Below, piece after piece: positions 10,896-23,482 of a DNA stretch of 64,000 bases. Numbering within the stretch: the stretch's first letter is position 1; every line of letters begins with the position of its first letter. The stretch is from positions 310,001 through 374,000 of the forward strand of contig JAIVFI010000017.1 of assembly GCA_025558095.1 (NCBI GenBank). The letters are read 5' to 3'. Made by a program: the position numbers and the translations under genes. The notes below the pieces were generated by a model, which saw only the letters and a list, made by a program, of their open reading frames with translations, was not told the DNA's origin and made no database searches. The stretch is from Hyaloraphidium curvatum. Its lineage: Eukaryota; Monoblepharomycota; Hyaloraphidiomycetes; Hyaloraphidiales; Hyaloraphidiaceae.

Positions 10896-13800
10896 TCAAT
10901 CAAGCTGAATAGCACCATTCTCCTTGCCGGACGCGCTGTCCGGCAAAGCGGGTATCGCGCTGGCCCCGCCAGCAGCACCCTTTCCGTCCGCGGGCGTCGC
11001 GGGCTTCTTGGGTTTCCTGACCCTCGGCTTCGGCGCCGCCTTCGGGGCGTCTCCCGCACCCTGCGCCTCTGCTAGCTCCTCCTTTGCCCAGGACTGGGCC
11101 GCCCGCCGGCGCTTCTTCGAAACCGGGGCGGGGGTCGATTCCGGAGTGCCGGGATCCGTTCCGTCGCCTTCGCGTTTGCGCTTCCCGTTCGCGTCACCAG
11201 TGTCCGTGCCCGCGGGCCGCCCCCGCGTCTTCAGCCTCTCTTCCTCCCTGGCGCGTTCGGCCTGCCTCTTCTTGAGGTTCGCCTCCAGCTCGTCGTCGTC
11301 GAGAAGCAGCGCAGCAATGTCCCGGGGCTTGAACTCGACCTGCTGCTGGAAGCCGCCACCGGAAATGACTACCTTTTGCACGTGATCCTTCTGTTTGGCG
11401 CGCTTCAGGATCCGCTCCTCGATTGTGCCGATGGAAATGAGCCGGTAGACCGTGACCTGGCGCGTCTGCCCCAGCCGATGGCAGCGATCCATGGCCTGCT
11501 GGTCCACGGTCGGGTTCCAGTCCGAGTCGTAGAAAATGACCGTGTCGGCGGCGGTAAGATTGATGCCCAGGCCACCGGCACGCGTCGAGAGGATGAAGAT
11601 GAACACGTCGGGGTTCGTCTGGAACTCACGAACCATCATGTTCCGCTCCTGCACCGCCGTCTGGCCGTCCAGACGGAGGTACTGGTAGTTGCGGAACGTG
11701 AGGTACTCCTCGATGAGGTCCATCATCCTGACCATCTGGAAGAAGATGAGCACCCGGTGGCCCTCAGCCTTGAGCTTCGGGAGCAGCGAGTCCAGCGCCA
11801 GGAGCTTCCCGGAGTCGTAGATCATCTTCTCCGGTTCCGGGATCCAGATGTGCGAAAAGCCCTGTGTGGTGTCCGTCTCGCCAATGAGGCCGCGGCCGTT
11901 GGTTTCGTCCCTGATGACGCGCACAAGCTCCTTGTTCCGCGGGTTCGAAGGGCCCCCAGGAAGCAGCCCCTCCGTGCCGCTGAGCAGCGCACGCGGGGTT
12001 GCCTCCCAAAAGGCGTCGTCCATCCTGTTCACGAAGGATTTGCTGCTGCAGACCACGTCGACGGGCGCCGCGAGGACCATCGGCTTGTAGGCCGGGGCCT
12101 CCCGCCGCAAACGGCTCTCGGAGGCAATCTGCACCGAAACGGTGCACAGGTCCCTCAGAACGTCCGAAGACGACAGGTTTTCCGCCGTGAAGGGGCTTTG
12201 CGGGGCGATGAGCAACCTGGACGACACTTCGCTGCGGTTCCCGGCCGGCTCCACGTTCTCCTGCAGCTCCTCGAAAACCGCCCGGCGCTGCTCGTCCTTG
12301 CGGTCCACAAGGAGCTGGAGGACACGACGCAAAGCGTCTTCCTTGGAGATGCGGTTCGCGTCCGCGGGAGAAAGGTCCGCAAAGCGAAGGAAGCCAAAAT
12401 CTGAAACAGGGCTTAGGAAGGAGGCAAAATTTGGATTCGACAGGAACCAACCTGCGTCGCCGCGAGCAAGAGACTCGGTGACATGCAGCGGGTGGAAGAT
12501 GTTGAAGAGATGGTCGAGCACTTTGCCGCGAGACGGGTCCCCGACAGGCGCGGAGCCGATGCCGCCGACGTCAACCAGGCCCGATTCGTACAGGGCGCGA
12601 GGCAGCCGCAGCTCGATCGGGCTCGCTTCCGGGCGCCCGATCAAGCTGTCCGTGGGATAGGTCTTGCCCAGGTCCGGCAGCTGGTCGCCCGGCCTGAACA
12701 TGACCATCGGGCTCTCCACCGGGGCGCGCTCGAAGAGCTCCGGGTGATTGCAGACCTTGCGGAACTGCATGACCAGGTTCATCAGGTTGTCCGACGAATC
12801 CTTCTCGCCCAGCGAGCTGATGCGATCCAGCAGATCCGCGACGGAAAGCTTCTCGCGCAGCCCCTTGTAAAGCTTCTTCTGCCGCGGCGTAAGCGCGCAG
12901 GGCACGTCGATCTCGACCTTTTCGCCCAGCTCGTTCTCGACGTCGCGCTTGACGCGCCGCAGCATGAAGGGGCGCAGGATCATGTGCAGCCGCTTGAGCT
13001 GGTGCTCGTTGAGCGTGTTCATGTCCTGCGCGCTTCCTTCAATGTCCTTCGAGAACCACTCGCTGAACTCCTCGTGCGAGTCGAAGAGCGTCGGCATGAT
13101 GAAGTGCAGCAGTGCCCAGAGCTCCTGCATCGAGTTCTGGATGGGCGTACCCGTCAGGAGCAGCCTGTTCCGCGCGTGCAGCTTCTGCAGCTGCTTCCAG
13201 CGCAGCGAGTCGGAGCTCTTGATGGCCTGCGCCTCGTCGAGGATCATGTACTGCCACTTGATCTTCTGGAAGTACTTTTCGTCCTGCGCGACGATCTGGT
13301 AGCTCGTGATGAGCACGTGGAACGCGGCGTCCTTGGTGTAGAGCTTCTTGCGCGCCCAGAACTTGCGGAGCACCTTGCGGTCCGCGGCCTTGCCCCAGTA
13401 CGGCAGCACCTTGAGCGAGGGCGTGAACTTTTCCAGCTCCTGCTGCCAGTTGTGCAGCGTCGAGAGCGGGGCGATGACGAGGTAGGGGCCCCAGATGTTC
13501 TGCACCTCGGCGAGGTAGGCGAGCACCGAGATCGACTGGACCGTTTTGCCGAGGCCCATCTCGTCCGCGAGGATGCCGTTGATGCCCGACTCCCACAGGT
13601 TCACGAGCCAATTGAGCCCCTTCATCTGGTACGCCTTGAGCTTGCACGTGAGCATCTCGGGCTGCGTCACCTCGACCGCCGACGGGAGCATGGTCGGGTT
13701 CTGGAAGTTCATCTCCCCGTCCGCCCGACGGAGCTCCGCGGTCTCGTTGTCGAACGCGCGCGTGCGCTCCTTGGTGCGGTCAAACGCCGCCAGCGCGCTC

Positions 13801-16234
13801 TGCTCGGCGCGCTTGGCGAGGGCCTCGTCCGACTCCTCGTCGAAGTTGATGTCCTTGAAGTTGACCGCGCCATCCGCGGGACCTGCCGCGCCGTCTCCGG
13901 CGGCGACCGCCGCGGGCTGCGACGCCGGCTGCGCGCCCGACTTGTCCTGGATCTTGGCGACGAAGTGCGCGTACAACTCCGTCTGCTGGATCAGGAAGTT
14001 GAGCTTCTTCTGCTGCCTGCGCGCCTCGCGGGCCTCCTCCTCGCGGCGCAGCGCGTCCTGGCGCTCCTTCTCGGCGCGCTTCTGCCGCTCGCGCTCCTCC
14101 TTCTCGTTTTTGCGCCAGAAGACCTGCATCTCCTTGGTCAGCTTGCGCTGCCGCGCCGCAAGCTCCTTCTGCGTGCGGCGGAGGACGAGGGTCATGCGCC
14201 GGGCCTGCTGCGCGCACATCTGGGCGGTCTTCTTCGCGTTGTACTCGCGGACAGTGACGCTTTGCTGGCGCTGCTTGTGTGCCTGCATCGCATGTGATGA
14301 TTCGGTGAGCGATCGCCCGACAAAGACCGCCCGTCAAAGACCCACCTTCGGGATGTGCTTCCGCACGATGGCGTCCCACACCGCCTCCCTCCTCGCCTCG
14401 ACCTCCCTCGGCGACGTGATCCTGTGCTCGGGCCCCACGTCCCCCTCCATGTCCACGAACGGCACCTCGTCCACCTCCACGGGTATCCCCTCGTCCTCCG
14501 ACACCTCGAGCAGCAGCGCCTTTGCCGGCAGCCCCTTGGGCTTCGCCCCCTCGCCCTTTGCCAGCGGCGGGTACGGATCGTCCAGCATCGGGTGCACGTT
14601 GCCGTCGCGGTCCACGATGGGCGCCTTGGTCGACTCGCGCCAGCGGCGGTAGCGCCGCTGGAACCGCCGCTGGTACCGCACCGCCTCGGTGCGCTCCGAC
14701 TCGACCCACTCGGCAACCGCGGCCTCGATTCGCGCGCGGCGGAGGGGGTCCCACTTGGTCAGGAAGAGGCGGACCCACTGGTTGGTCACGGGCTCGGATT
14801 CGTCAAAGTCCGAGAGGTCCGACGAGTCGTACGGGTCCGCGCGCGCGCGCTTCCGGCGGCGGACGTACTTGGCCGAGCTCTGCACGGGGCGGGCGAACTC
14901 GTCCTCGGTGTCGCCGCCGGAGGAGTAGTCCGCCGGACCGGGCTTGGCGGGCGCCTTGCCCTTGCCCTTGGCCGCGCCCGCAACCGCCGGCACCGCGATC
15001 CGAATCTTTTGCACCGTCGCGGCGGCCTGCACGGGCTGTGCCGGGGGGCGGAACTGGTGCATGACGAGCTGGCCCGGCGCGCCGTTGGGTTGCGCTCCTG
15101 GCGCGGCGGGCGACGCCTCCACGCGCGGGCGCTTGCTGGGCTTGGCCTGCGCGGGATCGGCGCCCGGCTGCGCGAGGGCGCGCTTGCGGGATGCGTCGCC
15201 GGCGGGCGGGGCCGAGGTGGGGGGCACAGTGCGCATGGCCGGGAAGGCGGCCGAAGGGTCGTACCCGTTGATCGGCTGGCCGGGCTGCTGGGGCTTGTGT
15301 TGCTGCTGGAGGGCGACCTGGTGCGCGGCCGGGAGGTGCTGGTGCTGTCCCGGGCTCGGGTACCGGATCGCCGCCGGCTGCTGGATGAAGCGCGGCGTTT
15401 CGGGCCGCTGCATCGTGCCAAAGGTGGGAGGCATCGCGCCGACCTGGCCGTGCGCGCCGCCCATGCCCATGGGGTTCAGGATGTTGCCCATCCCGCCCGC
15501 ACCCGGTGCGCCGGGGTTGCCGTTTTGTCCAGGGAAGGAGAGCGGGACGGACGGCGCGGTGCTCGTGGGGCTCGCCTGCAAGCACGTGGACACAGATCAG
15601 AACGAGATCCGGATTCGGCGACCTGCAAGACGCACCTCGGATGAGCTGTAGAGGGGACCGGAGCGCATGGATGGGCCCCGGTCGACGGAAGGAAGGGCCG
15701 AGGGGAGGGCAGTCCGGATGGCGGGGAGCGAGGTCTGCGGCTGGCGGACGATGTGAGCGGAGATCCAAGTGACCGACGGCCGGCGGGAGCTCCCACCGAT
15801 CCCTGGTTCGCCCACGAGCCCGGACGGGCCTCGACGCCGGCGTAATCAGCAAAGTGCATGGGGTCGTAGCCGTAGCGGGCGGTCGCTTGCTGCTGAGCGG
15901 CCTGCTGCTGCGGGCCGGGGAATGTGACCTGGCGCGGCTGGTCGCGGAACTGCGGCTGGGCCTGGGGGGCAGCCAAGCCCTGCTGCTTTGCGTGCGCGTA
16001 GAATGCGTCCGGGCGCGCGGCCACCTGGCCCTGCGGGTGCGCGTAGACGTACGGCGCGGCGGCCGGGCGGGGCGGTTGGCCCGCGCCCTGCTGCCACTGC
16101 TGGCCGGCGTAGTTGAAGTGCTGCTGCTGCATCTGCGGCAGGTACGCGTTCGGGCGCTGCTGCGCGAACTGCTGCTGGGCGGCGGCGGTCGGCTGCGCGG
16201 GGTGCGCGTGCGGCTGCTGGTTGGGCGCCGACAT
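10896..16234 (-). CDS. INO80: INO80 chromatin remodelling ATPase
   Basis: Catalytic subunit of the INO80 complex, which remodels nucleosomes and H2A.Z in transcription, replication and repair. Exons 15797-16234, 14346-15575, 12452-14282 and 10896-12400 give 1,667 residues. A Gln/Pro/Ala-rich N-terminus (about 300 residues) precedes an acidic linker, then the DBINO/HSA-like helix (QARRMTLVLRRTQKEL). The SNF2 ATPase follows with Walker A (DEMGLGKT) and the DEAQ box typical of INO80. The long insertion between the two helicase lobes, diagnostic for this family, spans roughly residues 1080-1330, after which the helicase C lobe (MDRCHRLGQTRQV) resumes. The C-terminus is basic and Ala/Pro-rich. The intron at 12401-12451 is only 51 nt and stop-free, so spliced and unspliced forms both read through. 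The 221 nt first intron (15576-15796) might hide a small exon. Confidence 0.95.
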
Positions 16235-16774
16235 CGCGCGACGGCGGGCGGAAGAACGGCCGAAATCGAGGAATCAAATGGCACCGCGGCCAACGGCCAT
16301 CGGCGGCGGCGTCCCCCGTCCGTGAGAGGGAGCGCCCCCCGCTGTGACCGCCGCCCCGGTGGATGCGGGTGCGGAGTGGGTCGGTGCAACGGCGTCCGTG
16401 CGGAAAGGCCGCCGGGCGCGGGCGCGGGAGTCCGCAGGAACGTGGGGCGCCGTGCCGGGAACGGCGATGCGATATGTGCACGCGGCCCCGCCCCCAACCG
16501 CGCGCCAAACCGGAGGATGATGATTCGGACTGGAAACACAGCACCGACTCGGCCGCCCCTTTCCGCGTTCTAAGGGCCGGGAGCGCGTCCAATTGCCGAT
16601 TGCATCGGCGGAAACGCGGCTCCCGCGCTTCGCCGGACGCGTCCCGGGCCGCCCCAGCTCGGAGGGGTGGGCGGAGCGGCGGAGACGGGGCAGTCTGGAC
16701 CCGTCCGAACCCCCCTCGAGAATCGTGCTGGCAGCCCTCCTACTCCCCATCCTACCGATTCATAAGCATCTTTG
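16235..16774. promoter_or_regulatory. Divergent intergenic region between INO80 and the 16775 gene
   Basis: 540 bp, very GC-rich, between two outward-facing genes, so it should hold both promoters. Frames open across it are compositional. I recognise no gene, RNA or repeat. Confidence 0.4.
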
Positions 16775-17918
16775 ATGTCCTATCTGCGGCCTCCGGCGGC
16801 CGGGCAGCCCCAGCCGGCGGCCCAGCAACCCCAGCAGCCCGCCGCGGGGGGCAACCAGCTCCCGGCCCTCCTGGCCGAGCTGCACGCCCTGGGCACGCTG
16901 GCCTGCTTCCGCCATTTTGACCCGTACCTAAGAGGTCGCGAGGAGGTGTGGATTCGCGGGTTGGGCCCCGAAAGATGGGAAAGTGACGCGCGTTCGGCCA
17001 GCTCCTGCTTCGGGTGTCCAACGACGGTCGCCCGCAACATACCATGGCGCACTCGAACGTGGCTTCAGTGGTGGAGCCGAGGTGCGGACAGACGCAGGGC
17101 ATGTCGCTGTTTCTCTTCAGCTGACGGACTGCTCTCCGCACAGTGAGGCGCAGAACCTCTCTTATCGGACTCGCCAGGCGTGGGTCTCCTGCGGATTCCG
17201 AGCATGCCTTACAACTCACGTGCCTTCCTTTACAGCATCAAAGCCTCGGAATCGCTCCGCAACCCGCTGGACCACCCCCCGGCCAGCCCGTGCGACCGCG
17301 AGCTCGAGCGCGACGACTCGCGCACCACCTTCCTCGTCGCCGGCTACGCCCGCTACGGCAAGCCGTTTGTCTGGGTTGGTCCAGCCCGCCTTTCGTGAAG
17401 ACTCATAGTTGACCATACCTTCGCAGCTCCGTTCGACGGACCCCGCCGTCCTCGCCCGCCTCGCCCACGTCCGCCCCCCGCCCGACACCCCCTCGACCCC
17501 CGGCACCGCCGACGTCCCCCTCAAGCTCGACAGCACCGCGCGCTGGGCCGCCGGCGAGGACGTGCACGCGTCGGACATTGTGGCGGAGCTCGTGGGCGTG
17601 GCGGTGCTGCCCCCGCCCGCGAACCCGTTCGCGGTGGACCACGGGTTCCTGGACGCGCTGCCGCTGGAGGAGTCGGTGCTGCTTTCGGGGGCGCTGGCGG
17701 AGTTTTTGGCGGGGGTGTGGGGCCGCGGCGGGCCGCTTGCGGAAAAGGGTGGGTCGATTCGGGCGACGAAGAGTCATATTGAGAGACTGACGAGCCTCCC
17801 TTGCCGGCCTCGAACGCCCGCACCCGCCGCGGACGACCGTACAGTTTGGCCGGATCTGCAGGAGCTGCTGCACCGCCACACCAAGGAGCTGTGCGAGCTC
17901 GAAAAGGGCAAGCACTGA
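16775..17918 (+). CDS. Hypothetical protein of 261 residues, five exons
   Basis: Exons 16775-16945, 17002-17081, 17236-17374, 17427-17748 and 17845-17918 join with matching phases. I do not recognise the family. A Pro/Gln/Ala linker of about 25 residues is followed by a helical block (LPALLAELHALGTLACFRHF), then LLLRVSNDGRPQH, which looks like a beta hairpin. A mixed region (TTFLVAGYARYGKPFVWL) and a helix-rich part (ASDIVAELVGVAVLPPP, then LLSGALAEFLAGVWG) follow. The tail is charged and helical (DLQELLHRHTKELCELEKG). There is no signal peptide or clear transmembrane span. It diverges from INO80 and converges on GTP cyclohydrolase. Clean exon phases and well-formed junctions argue for a real gene. 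Confidence 0.6.
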
Positions 17919-18003
17919 AGCCCCGTCCCCCTTTCCCCTCCTTTCGCCCGTGTAATCGCCCACGGGCCGCGGAAAGAGATACCCGAGCCAGAATTCCGCC
18001 CTG

Positions 18004-19080
18004 TCACGAGCTCCTCGGTGACCGTATGAGCTGCAGGAACTCCTGCCGCGTCCGCGAGTCCCGCCGAAAGTCCCCGAGCATCGTGCTCGTGATGGTCTTG
18101 CTCCCGACCTTCTGCACGCCCCGCATCACCATGCACATGTGCCTGCCGGTCCGCCTGTATCAGCGATCGCCCAATGGCACCGCCGGAGGCCCCGCTCACG
18201 TGCACTCCATCACCACTGCGACGCCGAGCGGCTGTAGGAGCTCCTGCAGGGCCACGGCGATCTGCTTCGTCAGGCGCTCCTGGACCTGCAGCCGCCGCGA
18301 AAAGAGGTCCGCGATCCGGGCCAGCTTGGAGAGGCCGATGACGCGCTGGTTGGGGATGTAGCCGATCGAGACGGTGCCGACAAAGGGGACCAGGTGGTGC
18401 TCGCAGAGCGAGTGGACCTGCCGGGCCGTCAACGGCAGGGGGAATGGTGGCGAGAGCGCCGTGTTCGGTCAGAAAATGGGCGGAATGGTCACCGTGGTGA
18501 GCATTCGTGGCCGCCAGAGCCCGAGGTAACCCACCTCGATGTCCCGGACGATCACCATGTCGTCGTGCCCCTCCTCGTGGAACACGGCCCCGTTCAGCAC
18601 CTCGGCAATGTCCTCCTCATATCCCTTTGTCAGGAACATGAGAGCCTTGGCGTACCTGTCCGGCGTCTTGAGCAGTCCCTCCCTCGCGGGGTCCTCCCCA
18701 ATGCACTCGAGCAGCGTCGCCACGGCGTCCCTCATCTTCCGGAACCTAGCCTCCTTCTCCTCCTCAGTCTCCTCCTTGCGCGCCTTGGTCCCGATCGCTG
18801 CGGAACGCGTCCGGCGGGGCGTCAATCGCGCCGCCGGGGACCCTGGACTCGCGGACCCACATGGCCAGCTCAGCCCGTCGGAATCGGGGATCGGCGTCGC
18901 CGTGCGGGCCTGCGCGTCCTGCGTCTCCTTGACGATGCGACCGACGAGCTGGTTCAGGTAGGGCGCGGACTCGGGCGAGCCGATGTCGTCGGGATGGCCC
19001 GAGTAGGGGGCCCGCGGTCGCGGGACGGCCATGGGCGGAGAGTGCCCGTTCGGGCCGTTGACAGGCGAAGGAGCAGCCAT
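18004..19080 (-). CDS. FOL2: GTP cyclohydrolase I
   Basis: Converts GTP to 7,8-dihydroneopterin triphosphate, the first step of folate and tetrahydrobiopterin synthesis. Exons 18535-19080, 18200-18417 and 18004-18142 give 300 residues. The catalytic core is complete: [25 protein letters not shown] joined by splicing to [12 protein letters not shown] (zinc-binding Cys and His), [20 protein letters not shown], then [12 protein letters not shown] with the second zinc Cys. The N-terminal 110 residues are a low-complexity extension, as in other fungal enzymes. A stretch around residues 70-95 (18785-18870) is Pro/Gly/Arg-rich and could be an unspliced in-frame intron. It shares a 132 bp divergent region with SSF1. 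Confidence 0.96.
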
Positions 19081-19212
19081 CGCGGGATACCGAGGGTCCG
19101 CAGCTCGGGTTCCGTGCTCCTTGACGTGGGATCGGAGGTGGTTCCCAGAAGGGTGATCGCAGCGGGCGGGAACCATATGGGCCGGCCGCTCCAAACAACC
19201 GTAAACACAAAT

Positions 19213-20659
19213 ATGGGCGGCCGGCGGAAGAAGCGGCGGACGCACCAGCCTATCAAGGAGGACGATGTTGCCAAAGTGCCAAAGTCCTTCGTCTTCCGCT
19301 CCGGCGCAGCCTCCAAGACGGTGGCCCACCTCGTCCACGACGTGCGAAAGGTCATGGAGCCCAACACGGCCTCCAACCTGCGGGAGCGCAAGTCCAACAA
19401 GCTCAAGGACTTCACCCACGTCGCCTCGCAGTTCGGCGTGACGCACTTTGTCATCCTGACCGAGACGGACAAGGGGACCAACATGCGGGTGGCGAGGCAC
19501 CCCCGGGGACCGACACTGCACTTCCGGGTCGAGGACTACGTGCTCACCCGCGAGGTGGTGGCTTCGCAAGCCAAACCGAAGGCGCCGTCGAGGGCCGAGT
19601 TTGGCAACTCGCCTCTGGTGGGCATCCGGCGCTCCTGGGCCAGGGGGGAGGCTCCCTAAAACCGTTCTCGGCGCAGCTCGTGCTCAACAACTTTGGCGGC
19701 GACGCAAACCACATGAAACTTATGGTCTCGATGTTCCAAAACATGTTCCCGGCGATCAACGTCCAGACCGTGGGTCGCCGGCTCTCCCCGCGCCTTGAAA
19801 CTCCTTTGCTGATCGTTCCCCTATAGATGAAGCTCTCGGAAGCCCGCCGCGTCCTGCTCCTCAGCTATGACCGCGAAACGGGACTCATCGAGTTCCGCCA
19901 CTACAGCATCGGCGTCTCGGTGACGGGCGTGAGCAAGTCGGTGAAACGGATCGTGCAGTCCAACCTCCCGGACCTGCACAACTTCGAGGATATGGGTGAT
20001 TTCGTCCTGCGCGGCTCGCAGGCGTCGGAGTCGGACGTGGAGGACGGGCCCGAGAGCACCGTCACGCTGGCGCAGAACTTTGTCGGGCGGAACAACCGCA
20101 AATCGGAGCAGAGGGCGATCAGGCTCCACGAGCTGGGGCCGAGGCTCACGCTGCGGCTGGTCAAGATCCAGGAGGGCATGTGCGATGGGGAAGTCTTGTT
20201 CCACGAGTTCGGTGGGTGTCGTTGGAGTGGCTTGTTTGAGGCTGCGCGCTGACGGAGATGGATCCCCCAGAGAAACGCACCCCGGAAGAGATCGCGAAGC
20301 AGAAGAAGGAGTTTGCCAAGAAGCAGGCAGAGAAGGAGCGCCGACGGGCGGAGCAGGAAGCCAACGTGAAGAGGAAGAAGGAGGCCGAGGCGTCGAAGTC
20401 GGGCGACAAGCGGAAGCATGTTTCGTTCGCCGGGGAAGATGCGGAGTCCGAAGCTGACGACGAGGAGAGCGGCGACGAGGACAAAGGGGACTCTGAGGAC
20501 GAGGACGGTGGGAGATCGGACGATGATGGCGAGGAAGAATCAGCGGGGAGCGACGAGGAGGTCAGCGAGGACCTGGATGAGGGCGCCTCGGGGTCGTCAG
20601 AGAGCGAGGAGGAGGCTCCGGCGAGAAGGCCGATGGGGAAGCCCAAGCGATCGCGGTAG
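19213..20659 (+). CDS. SSF1: SSF1/Peter Pan, Brix-domain ribosome biogenesis factor
   Basis: Nucleolar factor for 27S pre-rRNA processing and large-subunit assembly. Exons 19213-19617, 19677-19769, 19827-20211 and 20271-20659 encode 423 residues. The start is basic ([13 protein letters not shown]). The Brix domain follows, with [25 protein letters not shown] and [19 protein letters not shown]. The splice at 19617/19677 restores [17 protein letters not shown] and leads into [15 protein letters not shown]. The last exon begins after an acceptor at 20270, giving [18 protein letters not shown], then a strongly acidic Asp/Glu/Ser tract and a basic end. It lies 85 bp upstream of YME2 on the same strand. 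Confidence 0.95.
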
Positions 20660-20744
20660 CACGTTGACGTGTGAAAGGTGGCTGTACAGACGATGCGCGA
20701 GAATTCAATCCGCCACGCTGCGCAAGCCCCACCGCCCTCCAACG

Positions 20745-23482
20745 ATGGCCGCCGTGGTCCTCCAGAGGCGTCTCCTTGGTGCGATTTCACGCTGGCCTCA
20801 GGCTCTGCCGCTCGCTGTCGGCGGACCACGCCTCTGGTCCACCGGAGCGGCTCCTGTCTCGCGTCTCCCTTATCGCGCACTGCGGCCATTGTCGAATTCT
20901 CGCGCAGACATTGTTCGTCGCTCCAGCACGGCGGCAGCCCTAGATAGCGCCGCCGGTATCGCTCCGAAGACTTCGTTTGATGCAAACACGGACGTGGCCG
21001 GCACATTCCGGGCGGAATGCACCTTGACTTCTACCCTGCCTCCACTGACGGGCGGTAACACCGGCCGCCTCTGGATTGACGGTGTTCTTCCGCTTTGCAC
21101 CGGCTGGCTTGATCCCCGGCGTCTCTTCGCCACCGAGTCGAAAGACAAGCACGTCGAGAATCTGCAAGCCCTGCTTCTGGCAATGTCCTTTCCCCATCGA
21201 TTTGTGATTGTCGATGCGAAGCCGTCGACAAAAGAGGGCGGCCTCCTGCTCGAGTACACGTACGACGGTGACGCCAAGCAGGTGGGCCGTCCCTCGCAGT
21301 CCGCCGCACCCAGATGCTGATCTGCGCCCGCCCGCCATTATGTGGCGGTCGCACCTGCGCCCCGTCGGCATCCGCCCACCGTTTGAAGGCTGCGGAGTTG
21401 ATCCAGGAATACTTCTCGACGCACATCAAGCGTTCGTGGCTTGCTCCTTCTCGAACTGTCAGGGCATTTCACATCGCCGGCGAGCCATGGATTGACGATC
21501 TGCTGTCATCGTACGCGACAAAGAGATTGCACGTGGATTTCATAGGACCGGGTGTTCCGCAGACGAGCACCCTGTACAACCTCTTTCGGCAGTTTGGCAG
21601 GATCGCGGACATCCAGTACCTCCCACCAGTATCGGGCTTCCCCCGGTCGGCCGTTATCCGCTACGTCAACAACAAGCGCGATGCGGCCAGCGCGAAGAAC
21701 TCCCTCAACGGCTACACGTTGCCGGATGGCACGAAGCTCGCCCTGTCATACGTTTCGCATGCGTCCTTGCTATCGCGCGGGCTGACCTTTGTGAACTCGC
21801 ACGGACGCTTTGCGGTTCTATTCTTTGGCCTTGCGATCGCTCTCGTGAGCTACCTGGTCTTTGATCCGCTGCGGAGATTTTTTGTGCGGAACAAGATCAC
21901 GGGCAGATACGGTTGGGGAGACGTTTCTGCCGGCCTCCGCCGAGTGGGCTTGCTGAATGAGCACGTCACGGATCTCTACGAGGCAGCCTCGCGCAACATC
22001 ACGAGCATTTTGGGGCTGCGAAGGGCACAGACTTCCCCCGTGTTCCGCAACCTGGTTTCGCAAGAGACGCAGAGCGAGATCGCGCGGCTGGTTGCGGTGC
22101 TGCAGAGGAAGCCGGAGTGCATGGCGCTGTTGATCGGACCCAAAGGCAGTGGCAAGACACAGTTGATCGGGACCCTGCTGCCCGACTTCCCGTCGACCCT
22201 GGTCATCGATGTCGAAAGCTTGATGTCCCAAACGGAGGACGAGGCGCTGCTGTCGTCGTTGGCTGCCCAAACCGGGTACAAGCCTCGCTTCAGGGGCCTG
22301 AACACCATCGGCGCACTGGCGGATTCGCTGCTGTTTTCCCTCACGGGCACCAAGGCCGGCCTCTCCACGACGACGGAGGACCAGTTCAAGGCCATCCTCA
22401 CGCTCGTCACCCAGGCGCTCACGGAGATTGCCAAAAGCCAGGGAGCCGAACTGAATGCGCAGGCTCGGCTCACCTTGAGCCTGGCTGGCGACATTGAGAA
22501 CGCGCCGGGCATCAGCTACCCCGTCGTGGTCGTTCGGGAAGCTTATGGTCGTCAGACCGGGAAGTACGGATTCGTGAACGACCTGATCGTCGAGTGGGCC
22601 TCGGGACTCGTGGACACGGGCGTGGCCAATGTGCTGCTGACGAGCAGGAACGCCGCTGCGCCCAAACTTGTTTCAAAGCACACCGCACGTGCCCCCGAGG
22701 CGGTCGTTCTCCATGACGCGTCTTTCGAACGCGCACAGGACTTTATGATGGCCGTGCTGGGGAAGGAAAACATGACGAGCTGTGGTGCCGAAGTGACCAA
22801 AGTGTTGCAGACCCTCGGCGGCCGTTTGGAGGACCTCAACGAGTACATCAGCCTCGTGAAGGCGAACCCGCAAGTCAGGGCCGGAGGCGGCGTGACACCG
22901 GCTGCCTTGACCGAGGCCTTAGAAGCGATGGTCGAAAGGGCCGTCGCGGACGTTAGGCGGGTTGGTTTTGGCATTGGGTTGGAGGAGGGGAAGAAGAGGG
23001 CGTGGACGACCGAGCAGTTCTTCGGGGTAGTCAAGCTGCTGGCATCGCAGGACAAGGTCGGATCGGATGCGATGCGAACCCGGCTTTTCGGTGGCGACGC
23101 GAACCCGATCCTGCACATGGAACAGGAGGAGCTGGTCAGCGTCAGCGGGAACAACATCTCGGCTGGAAGGCCCCTGCTTAAGGCTGCCTTCCGGCGCATC
23201 CTGCAGGATCAGGCCTTCTCTGCAGGCCTGGAGATCTTGGAGCTGCGCGCGGAACAGAAGGAGCTGACTGGCAAGCTTCAGGGGTGGGAAGCCGAACTTT
23301 CCTCGCTGCAAACTATTTTGTTTGGCGAGTCCGGAAGTGGCGGCGTTACCAAGATCGCCCGGGACGCCAAGTCTTCCCTCGCCGACCGCGTGGAGTGGCT
23401 GCTTGCCAAGTGTGCGAGCGCATCTCGGACGATCGCGGAGAACGACAAGCGGATCAAGGCCGCGGAAAGCGCCTTGCAGTAG
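20745..23482 (+). CDS. YME2: YME2/RNA12-like mitochondrial inner-membrane protein
   Basis: Inner mitochondrial membrane protein tied to mtDNA stability. Exons 20745-21281 and 21389-23482 (107 nt intron) give 876 residues. An Arg/Leu/Ala-rich presequence starts MAAVVLQRRLLGAISRW. An RRM-like domain follows (LHVDFIGPGVPQTSTLYNLF, SAVIRYVNNKRDA). A single transmembrane span comes next (FAVLFFGLAIALVSYLVF). The C-terminal RNA12 ATPase-like domain carries Walker A (GPKGSGKTQ) and a Walker-B-like VVVVREAY region. The coiled C-terminus has Glu/Lys heptads. Domain order and length match fungal YME2. Confidence 0.93.

Noticed and set aside
12483-14297. 604-codon open frame on the + strand, antisense to INO80
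   Set aside because: It is the mirror of a GC-rich coding exon. The minus strand carries the full SNF2 ATPase with intact motifs, and the antisense product is Leu/Arg/Val-rich with no domain. Similar long antisense frames at 331-1632, 3354-4859 and 32419-33768 are rejected on the same ground.
18785-18870. Additional intron inside GTP cyclohydrolase exon 1
   Set aside because: Possible GT and AG sites exist and the segment is low-complexity, but N-terminal extensions vary in this family, so the alignment cannot decide. Left unspliced.
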